Positions 36,703-45,559 of a stretch of DNA of 64,000 bases are shown in pieces. Source of the stretch: Thiopontia sp964344785 (GTDB lineage: Bacteria > Pseudomonadota > Gammaproteobacteria > GCF-002020875); the NCBI GenBank assembly GCA_964344785.1, contig CAYFOR010000001.1, positions 1 to 64,000 on the forward strand. Direction: 5' to 3'. Both the position numbers and the translations under genes were made by a program. Under the pieces are notes generated by a model. It ran no database searches. It was given only the letters and a program-made list of their open reading frames with translations, and had not been told where the DNA came from. Position 1 is the stretch's first letter. Every line of letters starts with the position of its first letter.

Positions 36703-38454
36703 TCACGCCCCATCCTGACATCCACGCTCAGCAACGGCAAAACCGCCTTCGACCCGATAGACACAATCCGCCACATCAACCAGTGGCTGCCGGTGAGATA
36801 CGGCCAGCACAGTCACCTTGCGGGATATGGTGTGGATCAGCTTGCAGAGTGCGCGCTCCGTTTCGTAGTCAAGATTGGCGGTCGCCTCGTCGAGGATCAA
36901 CAGTTGGGGTTTACGAACCAGCGCTCTGGCAATCGAGATCCGCTGCCGCTGGCCACCTGAAAGCTGGCTGCCCCGCTCACCGATCTGACTGTTGACACCT
37001 CCCACTCTGGAGGCGACAAACTCCCAGGCGCCAGCAAGCTGCAACGCCTCTTCAACCTCCGCCTCCCCAATCTCCGGGTCATTCAAGGTAACATTTGCAT
37101 GAATGGTGTCGTTGAGCAGCAAGACCTCTTGTGGAACATAGCCAACCTGTGCCCGCCACTGATGAATATCGGTATCACTGAGCAGCTGCTGCTCCAGCAT
37201 CACGGCCCCTTCGGCAGGTTGGTGCAGACCGGAAAAAAGATCAATGATGGTGGTCTTTCCCGCACCGGATGGGCCCACCAGAACCGTCAACTGACGGGCT
37301 GGCAAGGTGATTGAAATATTCTCGAAAACCCGATACGAACCATAGCTGAACCCCACATCCCGCAGACTGAGTCCAGCATTGATCTGCGGGGGAGGATTAC
37401 CACCTGCCAATTGCTCCTGCTCCTCACGAGTATCGGCAATCGCATTATGGATGGCCCAGAATGCACTCTCCTTGTTAATCAGCTTCTGGTAGGCCTTCTG
37501 GGTATCCCCAAGCCTCGATACCAGACGAATAAACAATAGCGCGGTGACCATCAGTTCCGCAATAGGCTCCTTGAAAATCACCAGGGCAACATAAGCTGCA
37601 GCACCAAGGAAGATCACAATCAATACCTCATGTGATGCCCGCAGCAGCCCGTTGCTGAAGGCGCGATGATAGTCGGCAATACGCAGCTCTGAAGACTCTT
37701 CCTGCAGAACTTGGCCAAATCGCCCTTCCATCGCCATCGCCTTGATCGGCTTGATTGCTGCAATCCCATCGGTAAGGCGGGTGATCAAGGACTGCATTAA
37801 CTCTGTCTGCCGCTCTCCAGCACGACGTGCCATTGCCACCACACCTCTAAGCAATACCAGGATGAGCAAGCCAAATAGTGCTGCCGCCAATGCGACCCGC
37901 CATGAGACGGAAAAAACCAGCACAACCAATATCAGTGCCTGCGTGATACCCACTCCCATATCGACCACACCCCGATAGGCAGCAGCGCCACGGGCAGCCT
38001 CACTGCTGATGGCATTGGAGAGCCTACCGATAGGTTGCCGTGAAAAGTAGCTCCAGCGAGCACACATCAGCCCCTTCAGCAGTCCAATACGCATCTCCTC
38101 CAAAACCCGGGCTGATGCAAAGCTGGCCAATACCAAGGCAGCCATGGTCAGGAGTGCCTTGAAGATGACAGCAACGACAATCACGCCCAACAGAACACCT
38201 ATATCGGCACTCAGGCCAAACCACGCCAAGGCGTCTTGAATCAGAACTGAAATACTGTCGCTGGCTGCCCCTTCTCCTAAAACCCCCCCCAATAGAGGGA
38301 GAAGGGAGACAATGCTCAGCCCCTCAGCAAAACCCCCAAGAAAGAGCAGCATGAATACCAGCGCACTGCGCCCAGGATAGGCTCGAAGGAAGAACCGCAG
38401 CATACCGATAAAGTTCTGCGGCAGCGCCTTGTCTTGGGGTTCGAACTTTTTCAC
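36703..38454 (-). CDS. ABC-type lipid-oligosaccharide exporter (PglK/MsbA-like)
   Basis: About 583 residues from the GTG at 38454, which overlaps the upstream stop as GTGA. The longer reading to 38505 lies inside the neighbour. Six membrane segments occupy about 20-310. The nucleotide-binding domain has Walker A LVGPSGAGKTTI, Q-loop VGYVPQEVLLL, signature LSGGQRQRISIARAL, Walker B LLILDEATANLD and the switch SHRQPL. It is a type IV ABC half-transporter acting as a homodimer. In glycan loci without Wzx such proteins flip lipid-linked oligosaccharides across the inner membrane, and I infer that role here. Confidence 0.9.
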   Translation of the reverse strand: MKKFEPQDKALPQNFIGMLRFFLRAYPGRSALVFMLLFLGGFAEGLSIVSLLPLLGGVLGEGAASDSISVLIQDALAWFGLSADIGVLLGVIVVAVIFKALLTMAALVLASFASARVLEEMRIGLLKGLMCARWSYFSRQPIGRLSNAISSEAARGAAAYRGVVDMGVGITQALILVVLVFSVSWRVALAAALFGLLILVLLRGVVAMARRAGERQTELMQSLITRLTDGIAAIKPIKAMAMEGRFGQVLQEESSELRIADYHRAFSNGLLRASHEVLIVIFLGAAAYVALVIFKEPIAELMVTALLFIRLVSRLGDTQKAYQKLINKESAFWAIHNAIADTREEQEQLAGGNPPPQINAGLSLRDVGFSYGSYRVFENISITLPARQLTVLVGPSGAGKTTIIDLFSGLHQPAEGAVMLEQQLLSDTDIHQWRAQVGYVPQEVLLLNDTIHANVTLNDPEIGEAEVEEALQLAGAWEFVASRVGGVNSQIGERGSQLSGGQRQRISIARALVRKPQLLILDEATANLDYETERALCKLIHTISRKVTVLAVSHRQPLVDVADCVYRVEGGFAVAERGCQDGA

Positions 38455-40076
38455 TCGGCAGTTATATAGGCGTGCCGAAAAGCTGGATCGCTCAACCGCA
38501 GGCAATCATCTCGAAGGGCTGTGTGCAAATGCTCCCACTCCAGACCAGCACGATAGGTATCCCTGGCGTAGTTGGCCTCTACAATCGCGACTCGACGCTC
38601 CAGCAGCGCACGTGCTGTCTCAGAAAGGGCATCAACGCCAAAATCCACCAGTACCATTGGCCTGCCGGAACTGACCCCCGAAATAAAGGCCGTGGTATGG
38701 AAGGTATCAAACAACAGGGCATCCGCCTTTTCATACCACTCTTCAACCACCCCCTCCACCAGATGCACCCCAATCGAGTCGAGGTAGTTCCCGGGCGGAA
38801 GTGCTCGCTCACTGGGGTGGGGCTTCCAGTAGACTTCATAGCCCCACTTGCGCAGCTGTGACATCAGCCGCGCATACCAGTCCATCATCCCCACCCTCGG
38901 CAATGTCGGTGAGAAGAACAGTGACGCTTCATCGGCCAGCCCTGAGACGAACAGAATGCGTTTGACCTGCTGTGCCGATAAGCGCCCTTGCGCGCTGGAT
39001 CTCGATGCCACACGCATCGACGGAGCACTCTGCGGGAGTGGTATCCAGTCTATAACCGGTGCAGTCTTCTGTATCAGCAGGCTCTTGTCGATGTTGTGAC
39101 GATTCCCCTCTGCCTGCCCTGGCGCAAAAGTGACAAAACGGCTGCAGTGTTCGAACTCTCTGAGTGTCTTGTAACGGTCACTGCGGTGACCGGCCCCGGT
39201 ACCATGGTCATGCCCTGTTACTTCACCGCCATTTCGCATCACTGCAACGCGCAACATCCTGGACCAGATCTGCATGCCTGCCCCTGTCCATAGACGCCGG
39301 GGAACCTTTTCCATGTTCACTTCAAGGTGACGCAGATGAAAGCGTACTGCCCCCAGTGCCTGATGCAGCCAACGCCTCTGGTGTTCGATAATGATGGTGG
39401 GCAGCGACTCTCCCCCTTCCGTAAAGGCACGTTCGGTCAATGCCACAACATCCTCCACCACGCGCTCATCATCCTCTTGATCTGCCACCGGAGCGTTGAC
39501 CGGGCCAAACCAGGTATGGGGGCCACGATAAACGACCCGTTCACCACACTTCTCGGCATGACTCTGAATCAGCGGCGACAAAGTCATGGTCACGATATCG
39601 CGATTGTAGTCCACCCCAAGGAGAGGATAGCGTGATATGGAGTCCACAAAACGCATCAGCCAGCCGCGTGCAACACGCAGTGGGAGTCGCAGCTTTCTGG
39701 GCCGAAAAGGTCCGCTCAACAGTTCACGCAGCATCGGAGGCGAAGCCGGCACGCTGCCTTCATACAGCGCCGAAAACAACCTTTCATTCTGTGGAAGTAT
39801 CAGCTCACGCCCTGCTTCCCGACTGCGACGTACCACGCCCCAAGCTTGATAGAGTGACATGATCTCTGTGTTGATGATGAAGATCAGCACCAACAGAATC
39901 TCTGCCGCCTCACCTCGACCCTCAGCCTGTAATTGACGCACCAGCCCAACCAACCCCTGAACGGTTACATCACGCACCGCCAATATCTCTGAACGGGCAA
40001 CCGGCCAGTGGTAATCAACCACCCCATTTGGCCCAACCTGCGCCTGTGCACAGTCCAGAAACACCGGCTTTCCCAC
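38451..40076 (-). CDS. unrecognised capsule-type protein with a GT-B-like C-terminus
   Basis: 541 residues, GTG start with GGGGG about 9 bp upstream. The first 360 residues match nothing I know; a hydrophobic run (AAEILLVLIFIINTEI, near 58) is the only segment that might meet the membrane. The C-terminal third has VKRILFVSGL, YEVYWKPHPSERALPPG (near 428) and DALLFDTFHTTAFISGVSSGRPMVLVD, a pattern of capsule/Kdo-transferase-like GT-B enzymes where HPSE and the late Ser/Thr turn bind the donor. It is coupled to the ABC exporter by GTGA. A glycosyltransferase using a CMP-sugar is possible but not proven. Confidence 0.5.
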   Translation of the reverse strand: MGKPVFLDCAQAQVGPNGVVDYHWPVARSEILAVRDVTVQGLVGLVRQLQAEGRGEAAEILLVLIFIINTEIMSLYQAWGVVRRSREAGRELILPQNERLFSALYEGSVPASPPMLRELLSGPFRPRKLRLPLRVARGWLMRFVDSISRYPLLGVDYNRDIVTMTLSPLIQSHAEKCGERVVYRGPHTWFGPVNAPVADQEDDERVVEDVVALTERAFTEGGESLPTIIIEHQRRWLHQALGAVRFHLRHLEVNMEKVPRRLWTGAGMQIWSRMLRVAVMRNGGEVTGHDHGTGAGHRSDRYKTLREFEHCSRFVTFAPGQAEGNRHNIDKSLLIQKTAPVIDWIPLPQSAPSMRVASRSSAQGRLSAQQVKRILFVSGLADEASLFFSPTLPRVGMMDWYARLMSQLRKWGYEVYWKPHPSERALPPGNYLDSIGVHLVEGVVEEWYEKADALLFDTFHTTAFISGVSSGRPMVLVDFGVDALSETARALLERRVAIVEANYARDTYRAGLEWEHLHTALRDDCLRLSDPAFRHAYITAE

Positions 40077-40096
40077 GAGAGTCTGCCCCCTATCCT

Positions 40097-41398
40097 CTAT
40101 TTACGCACCTGAAAAACGGGCTGGATCGGTTCTCCCAGCAACTGTTTTTCAGGGGCATCCGTATTCAAATGGGATTGTAGGGTGCCAAGTGCCTGTTCAA
40201 TTCCGTGAAGGGTGTGCCCCAACACCTCTGGATCGCTGCAATGGGCATAACTGAGGTTGAACCCCCCGCCCATCAGGACTCCATTGGCCACCAACTCCTG
40301 ACGCAACAGACTGGTAACCATCGTGGGCTCAACCCCATCCACCCCTTTCACCGCAAAACGGGGCCACCACTCGACCCCCTGCAACCCGACAACTTCCTGT
40401 ACACCACTCTTTTCAATCACTGCTCCCAGTTCGGAAAAGATCCGGTTACCAAACTGTGCAAACTGCTCGGGAGCCTCCACCCGTTCCAGCTTGTCCAGTG
40501 TAGCGATCGAAGCTGCCAGCGAAAGTGCCTCACCACCAAAGGTTCCAGAGAAGAAGATATCCTCCATAAACCGCATGATTTCACGCTTTCCAACGATCGC
40601 GGAGATCGGCATTCCATTGGCCATCGCTTTGCCGAAGGTGGCAAGGTCGGGGGTCACCCCGTATTTGGCCTGTGCGCCTCCCATATCAATGCGAAAACCG
40701 GTCACGATCTCGTCAAAGACCAGTACCACTCCATATTTCTCGGTCAGCTCCCGAATTCGCTCCAGGTACCCCGGTTCCGGTGCAGCCACCCCGGCAGGTT
40801 CAAGGATCACGGCCGCATAGGCTTCAGGGGATGTCTTAAGCAGTTTTTCCAGAGAGTCGGCATCGTTATACGAGAACGTGTCGGTCAATTCGCGCACAGC
40901 CCCCGGTACGCCCAGGTGGCGGGCAGTAGAGCCGATATACCAGTCATGCCAGCCATGATATCCGGCCACGGCGACCCGATCACGCCCGGTATGAGCTCGC
41001 GCCAGACGGATTGCGGCGCTGGTTGCATCAGAACCATTTTTTCCGAAACGCACCATCTCTGCGCAAGGAATCAGCCTCACCAGTCGCTCAGCAAGAACCA
41101 TCTCCAGTTCGCTGGGCAGCGAGAAGACAATTCCTTTATCCAGCTGGGCACGGATTGCCGCATCCACATCAGGGTCACGATAGCCCAGAACCACAGGCAT
41201 CAACCCCAATACAAAATCCACATAGCGATTGTCATCAGGGTCCCATACCCATGCGCCTTCACCACGCTCCATGAACAATGGAGAAGCACCTCGCACATAC
41301 ATCATGGCAGACTTGGAGAAAGTCTGGGAGGCAAGCGGGATGGTGTTGAGCGCCCGCTGATAGAGCCGGTTGGAGTGGTCGAAACGGTTGACGGTCAT
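40097..41398 (-). CDS. class III PLP aminotransferase, glutamate-1-semialdehyde aminomutase-like
   Basis: 433 residues. Fold-type I enzyme: GKNGSDATSAAIRLARAHTGR near 119 (the phosphate-binding turn), VAGYHGWHDWYIG near 146, VLVFDEIVTGFR near 225 (the Asp that binds the pyridine nitrogen) and the Schiff-base Lys in LATFGKAMANGMPISA near 258. It resembles HemL-like enzymes often used in secondary pathways. Here it starts 18 bp after the ATP-grasp gene and may aminate a sugar or short carbon acid. It is the last enzyme of the ATP-grasp/metallophosphoesterase group. Confidence 0.88.
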   Translation of the reverse strand: MTVNRFDHSNRLYQRALNTIPLASQTFSKSAMMYVRGASPLFMERGEGAWVWDPDDNRYVDFVLGLMPVVLGYRDPDVDAAIRAQLDKGIVFSLPSELEMVLAERLVRLIPCAEMVRFGKNGSDATSAAIRLARAHTGRDRVAVAGYHGWHDWYIGSTARHLGVPGAVRELTDTFSYNDADSLEKLLKTSPEAYAAVILEPAGVAAPEPGYLERIRELTEKYGVVLVFDEIVTGFRIDMGGAQAKYGVTPDLATFGKAMANGMPISAIVGKREIMRFMEDIFFSGTFGGEALSLAASIATLDKLERVEAPEQFAQFGNRIFSELGAVIEKSGVQEVVGLQGVEWWPRFAVKGVDGVEPTMVTSLLRQELVANGVLMGGGFNLSYAHCSDPEVLGHTLHGIEQALGTLQSHLNTDAPEKQLLGEPIQPVFQVRK

Positions 41399-41416
41399 CT
41401 CTATATCTTGTCGCTA

Positions 41417-42364
41417 TTATTGAGGGCGGACGATCTCTCTGCTAAGCCGGTAGACACTGGCTCCCGACTCTAGCCGAACCTCTGGAATCGAATAATCGCC
41501 CGCTGCGGCACGCACCATCCAGATCAAGTCCTGAAAGCCGAGGAGATGTCTCATTTTTACGGTGCTGGAAATACGTGGATTGATCTCGAAAATCCCCGGC
41601 CCATCCGCTCCCATACGTAGCTGTACATTGAGTGGCCCCTGAAGATCTGCAGCTTCTGCAAGGTGGCACAGCATCTCAGCAACCTCAGGCAGATCTTCGA
41701 CAATTGCCGCGATGGTTCTCCCGGCATCGAGCTTTCTCCGCAGTATCAGGGTTCGCACCTCACCGGATATACGCAATACTGCACAGGTATACTCCTGTTC
41801 GGCATCCGACAGGTATCCCTGTGCCACATAATCATCACCAAACTGGGTCTGCAACCCCACCAGTAACGCCTCTGTCGTAACCAGAATGACTCCGGACGAC
41901 CCTGATCCTGCCCGTGGCTTGGCAATGAGTGGCAACTCCTCTGCAACGGCCTGTGACAACGGTTTGGTCGGTAGCGTAGGCAAACCATGAGACTCCAGCC
42001 AGTGCGCACCACGCAACTTGTCAACGAACGCCTCCACCAGATGGGGCTGTGGCATCATTAGTGGCAGGTCACACTCACCATCACGCTGTGCCTGGGCAAG
42101 ACGTAGAAGCTCGGTATCGTTGCAAGGAATCACCCACTCGGCACCAACCTCCTCGGCACGTTTGCTCAATGCCTTGATGTAATCTGGATGGTCGCCTCTC
42201 GGTACCCTCGCATTCGAGCAGTATATGGCCTCTGCAGGCCATGCATCACCTGCATCCACACTATGTACCAAGGTATCCGGCATGGCATCTGCAAAGACAC
42301 CGCACACCGCCTCGGCAAGATCACCATTGGCAGCGGTGACCAGTACACTTTTAGGTTCGCTCAC
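41417..42364 (-). CDS. ATP-grasp ligase
   Basis: 315 residues. An N-terminal Rossmann-like domain (VLVTAANGDLAEAVCGVF) precedes the ATP-grasp fold: LIAKPRAGSGSSGVILV (near 132), the glycine-rich flap; EQEYTCAVLRISGEV near 190; and the metal site GIFEINPRISST near 255. Enzymes of this shape form acyl-phosphates and join them to amines, often adding amino acids. The start overlaps the metallophosphoesterase stop by 4 bp. A role in forming an amide on a sugar is inference. Confidence 0.8.
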   Translation of the reverse strand: MSEPKSVLVTAANGDLAEAVCGVFADAMPDTLVHSVDAGDAWPAEAIYCSNARVPRGDHPDYIKALSKRAEEVGAEWVIPCNDTELLRLAQAQRDGECDLPLMMPQPHLVEAFVDKLRGAHWLESHGLPTLPTKPLSQAVAEELPLIAKPRAGSGSSGVILVTTEALLVGLQTQFGDDYVAQGYLSDAEQEYTCAVLRISGEVRTLILRRKLDAGRTIAAIVEDLPEVAEMLCHLAEAADLQGPLNVQLRMGADGPGIFEINPRISSTVKMRHLLGFQDLIWMVRAAAGDYSIPEVRLESGASVYRLSREIVRPQ

Positions 42365-43065
42365 GCCTGTTCTGTCCTTTCCAACACTGTTCTCAGATAG
42401 TCGAGACCGGGATCACGGCGGGAACACTCGTATTGAACCCTCTTGATATCATAGGGCTCCACCCGGTGTTCCACCTGCCTGGTAGTCAGGTCCACAACTG
42501 CCCAGTGCGCACCTGGTCGGTGGTTTCGCGGCTGCCCGACCGAGCCCGGATTCACTACCATGCCACTCGCTCCCTGCCACACCAGCGGGTAGTGGGTATG
42601 GCCGTAAAACACCATGTCATAGCCATTCGCCACCCGTTCCAGCACCTCTTCATCTGCATCAGGATAGAGATAGGCATCCGCATCCCATGGCGTACCATGA
42701 CACAGCAACATCCGCACTCCTTCCAGCTCCAGTTCACGTGACTCAGGAAGAGTACAGAGCTGATCCAACTGTGCCTCTGTGCACTGTTCCAATGCGGCTT
42801 CGATACCATTGCCGTAACGGCCTCTCAACATCAAACGATAGGTCGGATTTTGCCTTGCCATACAGAGCATGCGCTCATGATTACCTCCGATCATCACTGC
42901 ATCGACCTGTTCCAGTCGCTCAAGGCACCGTACGGGCCAATAGTAGTACCCCACCAGATCACCCAGAAAAAACCAGTGGCTGATCTCCTCTCTCTCGGCA
43001 GCCTTTAAGACCTCTTCTAACGCGGTAAGGTTGGCATGTATATCGGAGAGGATGCCAACTCTCAC
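42361..43065 (-). CDS. calcineurin-like metallophosphoesterase
   Basis: 234 residues with all five metal motifs of the family: GILSDIHANLTALEEV (residues 4-19), FLGDLVGYY near 34, GGNHERML near 59, LCHGTPWDADAY near 118 and YGHTHYPLVW near 155. The NPGSVGQPRNH end is typical of YfcE-like and related phosphoesterases. It hydrolyses a phosphate ester or diester in the cytoplasm. Its place between a methyltransferase and an ATP-grasp gene suggests a phosphorylated intermediate of that side pathway. Confidence 0.9.
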   Translation of the reverse strand: MRVGILSDIHANLTALEEVLKAAEREEISHWFFLGDLVGYYYWPVRCLERLEQVDAVMIGGNHERMLCMARQNPTYRLMLRGRYGNGIEAALEQCTEAQLDQLCTLPESRELELEGVRMLLCHGTPWDADAYLYPDADEEVLERVANGYDMVFYGHTHYPLVWQGASGMVVNPGSVGQPRNHRPGAHWAVVDLTTRQVEHRVEPYDIKRVQYECSRRDPGLDYLRTVLERTEQA

Positions 43066-43971
43066 CTACACGGCTCCGGTGCGAACAACAATGGTAAGGG
43101 TTCGGCCAATACCGCACTTTGCCATGGCACGCCCCAGATTGTGGAAGTGCTCCATCCCCTGCCCAGCCATCATCAGGTCCATGGTGACTCTTGCATGATG
43201 GGCCGCTTTTCCCTGAGTCTGGTCGTTCACATAGTTCGAAGCCGGATGAAAGAGGAAGAGCTCTATCGGAAAACCGCCATAGAGGTCCAGCACCTTGCAG
43301 CCCGCTTCCTCAAAAAAATGGGGCAACGTGTTGCAGTTGAAGTAGTGAAGGTGTTGCGGTGGAGAGAACCAGTACTCCCGGTCCACATGTCCTATCTCCA
43401 ACAGACGCTGCTGCATGTCACTATAGTCGTTGGGAACCGTTACGACGAGGACGCCACCAGGCTCTACGATGGTGGCAAGCCGCTGAATCAGTGCCTCGGG
43501 GTCCAGTACATGCTCCAGCACGTTGTTCAGGGTACAGGCATGGTAGCGCTCGCCACGATCCACCGCCTCTTCCAACAGGCGGTAGGCGTCCCCGACACGA
43601 ACCTGCTCTGCCACTTGAGGGTTAAGATTTTCAACCGCGAAACCAGAAAAATCGATTCCGCTCACTTCCCATCCTCGATCAGCCGCCGACGCCAGTACAT
43701 ACCCCTCTCCGCAGCCAACATCCAACAGCTTCCGTAGCGGCACCCCTGCTCTGGTTTGAAGCGAGTGTTCAATTGCATAGACGTGCTGGTCTGCACAGAG
43801 CCTCTTGTGTGCCAACTCCTCATCACTATAGCTGCGTTGATAGGAGCGGCTCTCCGATTGCTGGTAATAACGCTGGTGATAGAACGCTGTCAGCTCCTCC
43901 TCATTAGGAAGAGGATCGGCACTCTTATATCCTCCAGCTGCATCTACGCAGCGAAACGCCTTATCTTCCAT
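43066..43971 (-). CDS. class I SAM-dependent methyltransferase
   Basis: 301 residues from the ATG at 43971 (MEDKAFRCVDA). The frame is open for 71 codons more, but those lie inside the upstream epimerase gene. The SAM loop is KLLDVGCGEGYVLASA (near 80), with GIDFSGFAVE, HACTLNNVLEHVLDPEALI and GGVLVVTVPN following, a classical methyltransf_11/23 series. The late part (HLHYFNCNTLPHFFEEAG) is common in glycan-cluster methyltransferases. It overlaps the epimerase stop by 11 bp. The acceptor is unknown. Confidence 0.85.
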   Translation of the reverse strand: MEDKAFRCVDAAGGYKSADPLPNEEELTAFYHQRYYQQSESRSYQRSYSDEELAHKRLCADQHVYAIEHSLQTRAGVPLRKLLDVGCGEGYVLASAADRGWEVSGIDFSGFAVENLNPQVAEQVRVGDAYRLLEEAVDRGERYHACTLNNVLEHVLDPEALIQRLATIVEPGGVLVVTVPNDYSDMQQRLLEIGHVDREYWFSPPQHLHYFNCNTLPHFFEEAGCKVLDLYGGFPIELFLFHPASNYVNDQTQGKAAHHARVTMDLMMAGQGMEHFHNLGRAMAKCGIGRTLTIVVRTGAV

Positions 43972-44812
43972 ACTGCGATTTGATCTGTTCCAGTGATTCC
44001 AGGAAGGTGTGTCCTGCTGGCAGGGCCGGAGATGGCTCAACGACACTGTCAACCGAGCGCCCCCCCGATAACCGCAGCGGTTCACTGCCGGGAATGAAGG
44101 TGTCACACAGCTGTTGCAGCATCTGTGCAATGGTGAGCGGCTCCCTTCCAGCAACAAGATGCACGCCCTCAATCCGCTGTTCAATCACAGTAGCCACACT
44201 ATCCGCCAGGTCGTCGACATAAATGTAGTTGCGCTTACCAAGCCCATCACCATAGAGCTCCGGCACCTCTTCTGAATCCACTGCAGCGCTGATTGCACGA
44301 TTCAGCCCCAGATGTGCGGGACCTCCATAGCCATAAATCCCGGCAATGCGCAAGATGGCATAGCGATCGACACTGGCAGTCACGATTTGCTCTGCCAACA
44401 GCTTTGCTTCAGCGTAGGGAATGGCTGGAGAAAGAGGAGTTGAAGCGTCAACCCTGGTCATCGCGCCATGAACCAGCGTGCCTGAGGCCAGCACAAAGTG
44501 AGCATCCCAACGCCGGGCCAGATTCGCCAGAAGCGTTGTCGCCAGTACGTTGGTTCCAAAGAACTGCTTCAGCTCTGCATCCGGGGAGAAATCGACCCGT
44601 GTAGCCAGATGAACAATGGCATTGCAGGGCGGCAACCCCTCCAGCAGGGCTGCTGCATCTGCACTATCAAAGTCTACAACCCTCTCTCCAGACATCCCAG
44701 AGGATCTGCGCAGCAGTGGAACCACCTCCCAACCCAGGCGCTTCAGCTGCGCCATAACCGACTGACCGGAAAAACCGCCAGCACCCGTCACCAGTACCCG
44801 TTTTGACTCCAT
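43961..44812 (-). CDS. NAD-dependent epimerase/dehydratase (extended SDR)
   Basis: 283 residues. Rossmann loop VTGAGGFSGQSV (residues 8-19), VHLATRVDF near 67, a Ser in LASGTLVHG near 108, and the catalytic-type Tyr-Lys pair in PYAEAKLLAEQI near 132. It is shorter than GalE-type epimerases, as expected for reductases or epimerases acting on CMP- or nucleotide sugars. It lies 9 bp after the SpsF-type cytidylyltransferase, so it could work on the activated sugar or its precursor. Confidence 0.85.
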   Translation of the reverse strand: MESKRVLVTGAGGFSGQSVMAQLKRLGWEVVPLLRRSSGMSGERVVDFDSADAAALLEGLPPCNAIVHLATRVDFSPDAELKQFFGTNVLATTLLANLARRWDAHFVLASGTLVHGAMTRVDASTPLSPAIPYAEAKLLAEQIVTASVDRYAILRIAGIYGYGGPAHLGLNRAISAAVDSEEVPELYGDGLGKRNYIYVDDLADSVATVIEQRIEGVHLVAGREPLTIAQMLQQLCDTFIPGSEPLRLSGGRSVDSVVEPSPALPAGHTFLESLEQIKSQYGR

Positions 44813-44821
44813 ACTCCAGCT

Positions 44822-45559
44822 TTACTGCTCGACACCAAGCAACTCTGGCCTGCGTGTTGCCAAAGACAAGGCATCCAGCCAGCTATACTCTTCCGGAAGA
44901 TTGCACACCAGCGCTCGAATGCGCTCCATATCCTCTGCAGTATCCAGGGTCCAGCGAAGGTGTCCAAGGTCCGTCATGAAAGTGACCTGTTCACGATGAA
45001 AATCACCTGCACCATATTGTGGATGGCTGCCACGAATATAGGGAGTCACATGCTCACGGGGAAACGGCTGCTCTACGCTACGGTCTGCCTCTCGCAAAGC
45101 ATCCATGGTAAATACCTCCACATCCAGGCCATCCGGGTAGGTTCGCACATTGCAATTTGAGACATAATCCGCCTCTCCAACTTCGTAGGCGGTGACAATC
45201 TCGTCAATCAACTCCGGATCAATCATCGGGCAGTCTGCTGTGAGGCGCACAACCGATTCTGCTCCATTTTCGTCAGCCGCTGCCAGAAAGCGTCCCAGAA
45301 CATTCTGCTCATCCCCACGAAAGGTTTTCACTGCAAGTGAGTCACACAGCTCCACCACCGGGTCATCGGTGGCATTGACCGTAGTGGCCACTACCACCTG
45401 ATCAATACGACGAGCCCGCAACACCCGCTCCAGCATGCGTTGCAGAGCTGGTCTTCCACAGATATCCATCAGCACCTTCCCCGGCAATCGTGATGAAGTC
45501 ATACGCGCCTGGATGATGGCAACAACGCGCCCACGTTGACCATGCGTCTCCATGCTCAA
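44822..45559 (-). CDS. SpsF-type cytidylyltransferase, candidate CMP-pseudaminic acid synthetase
   Basis: 245 residues. The nucleotide loop AIIQARMTSSRLPGKVLM (near 14) with RLTADCPMIDPELID (near 105) and TYPDGLDVEVF (near 138) is the SpsF/COG1861 signature. In Bacillus-type sps clusters SpsF stands where PseF stands in Campylobacter. It lies in the same operon as PseB, PseC and PseG homologues, so a CMP-Pse-type product is likely. It is the third CMP-transferase-like gene in the window. The start overlaps the upstream dehydrogenase stop by 4 bp. Confidence 0.82.
   Translation of the reverse strand: MSMETHGQRGRVVAIIQARMTSSRLPGKVLMDICGRPALQRMLERVLRARRIDQVVVATTVNATDDPVVELCDSLAVKTFRGDEQNVLGRFLAAADENGAESVVRLTADCPMIDPELIDEIVTAYEVGEADYVSNCNVRTYPDGLDVEVFTMDALREADRSVEQPFPREHVTPYIRGSHPQYGAGDFHREQVTFMTDLGHLRWTLDTAEDMERIRALVCNLPEEYSWLDALSLATRRPELLGVEQ

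Noticed and set aside
40205..41473. Plus-strand reading frame of 422 codons
   Set aside because: Antisense shadow of the class III aminotransferase gene; low-complexity His/Gln-rich translation.
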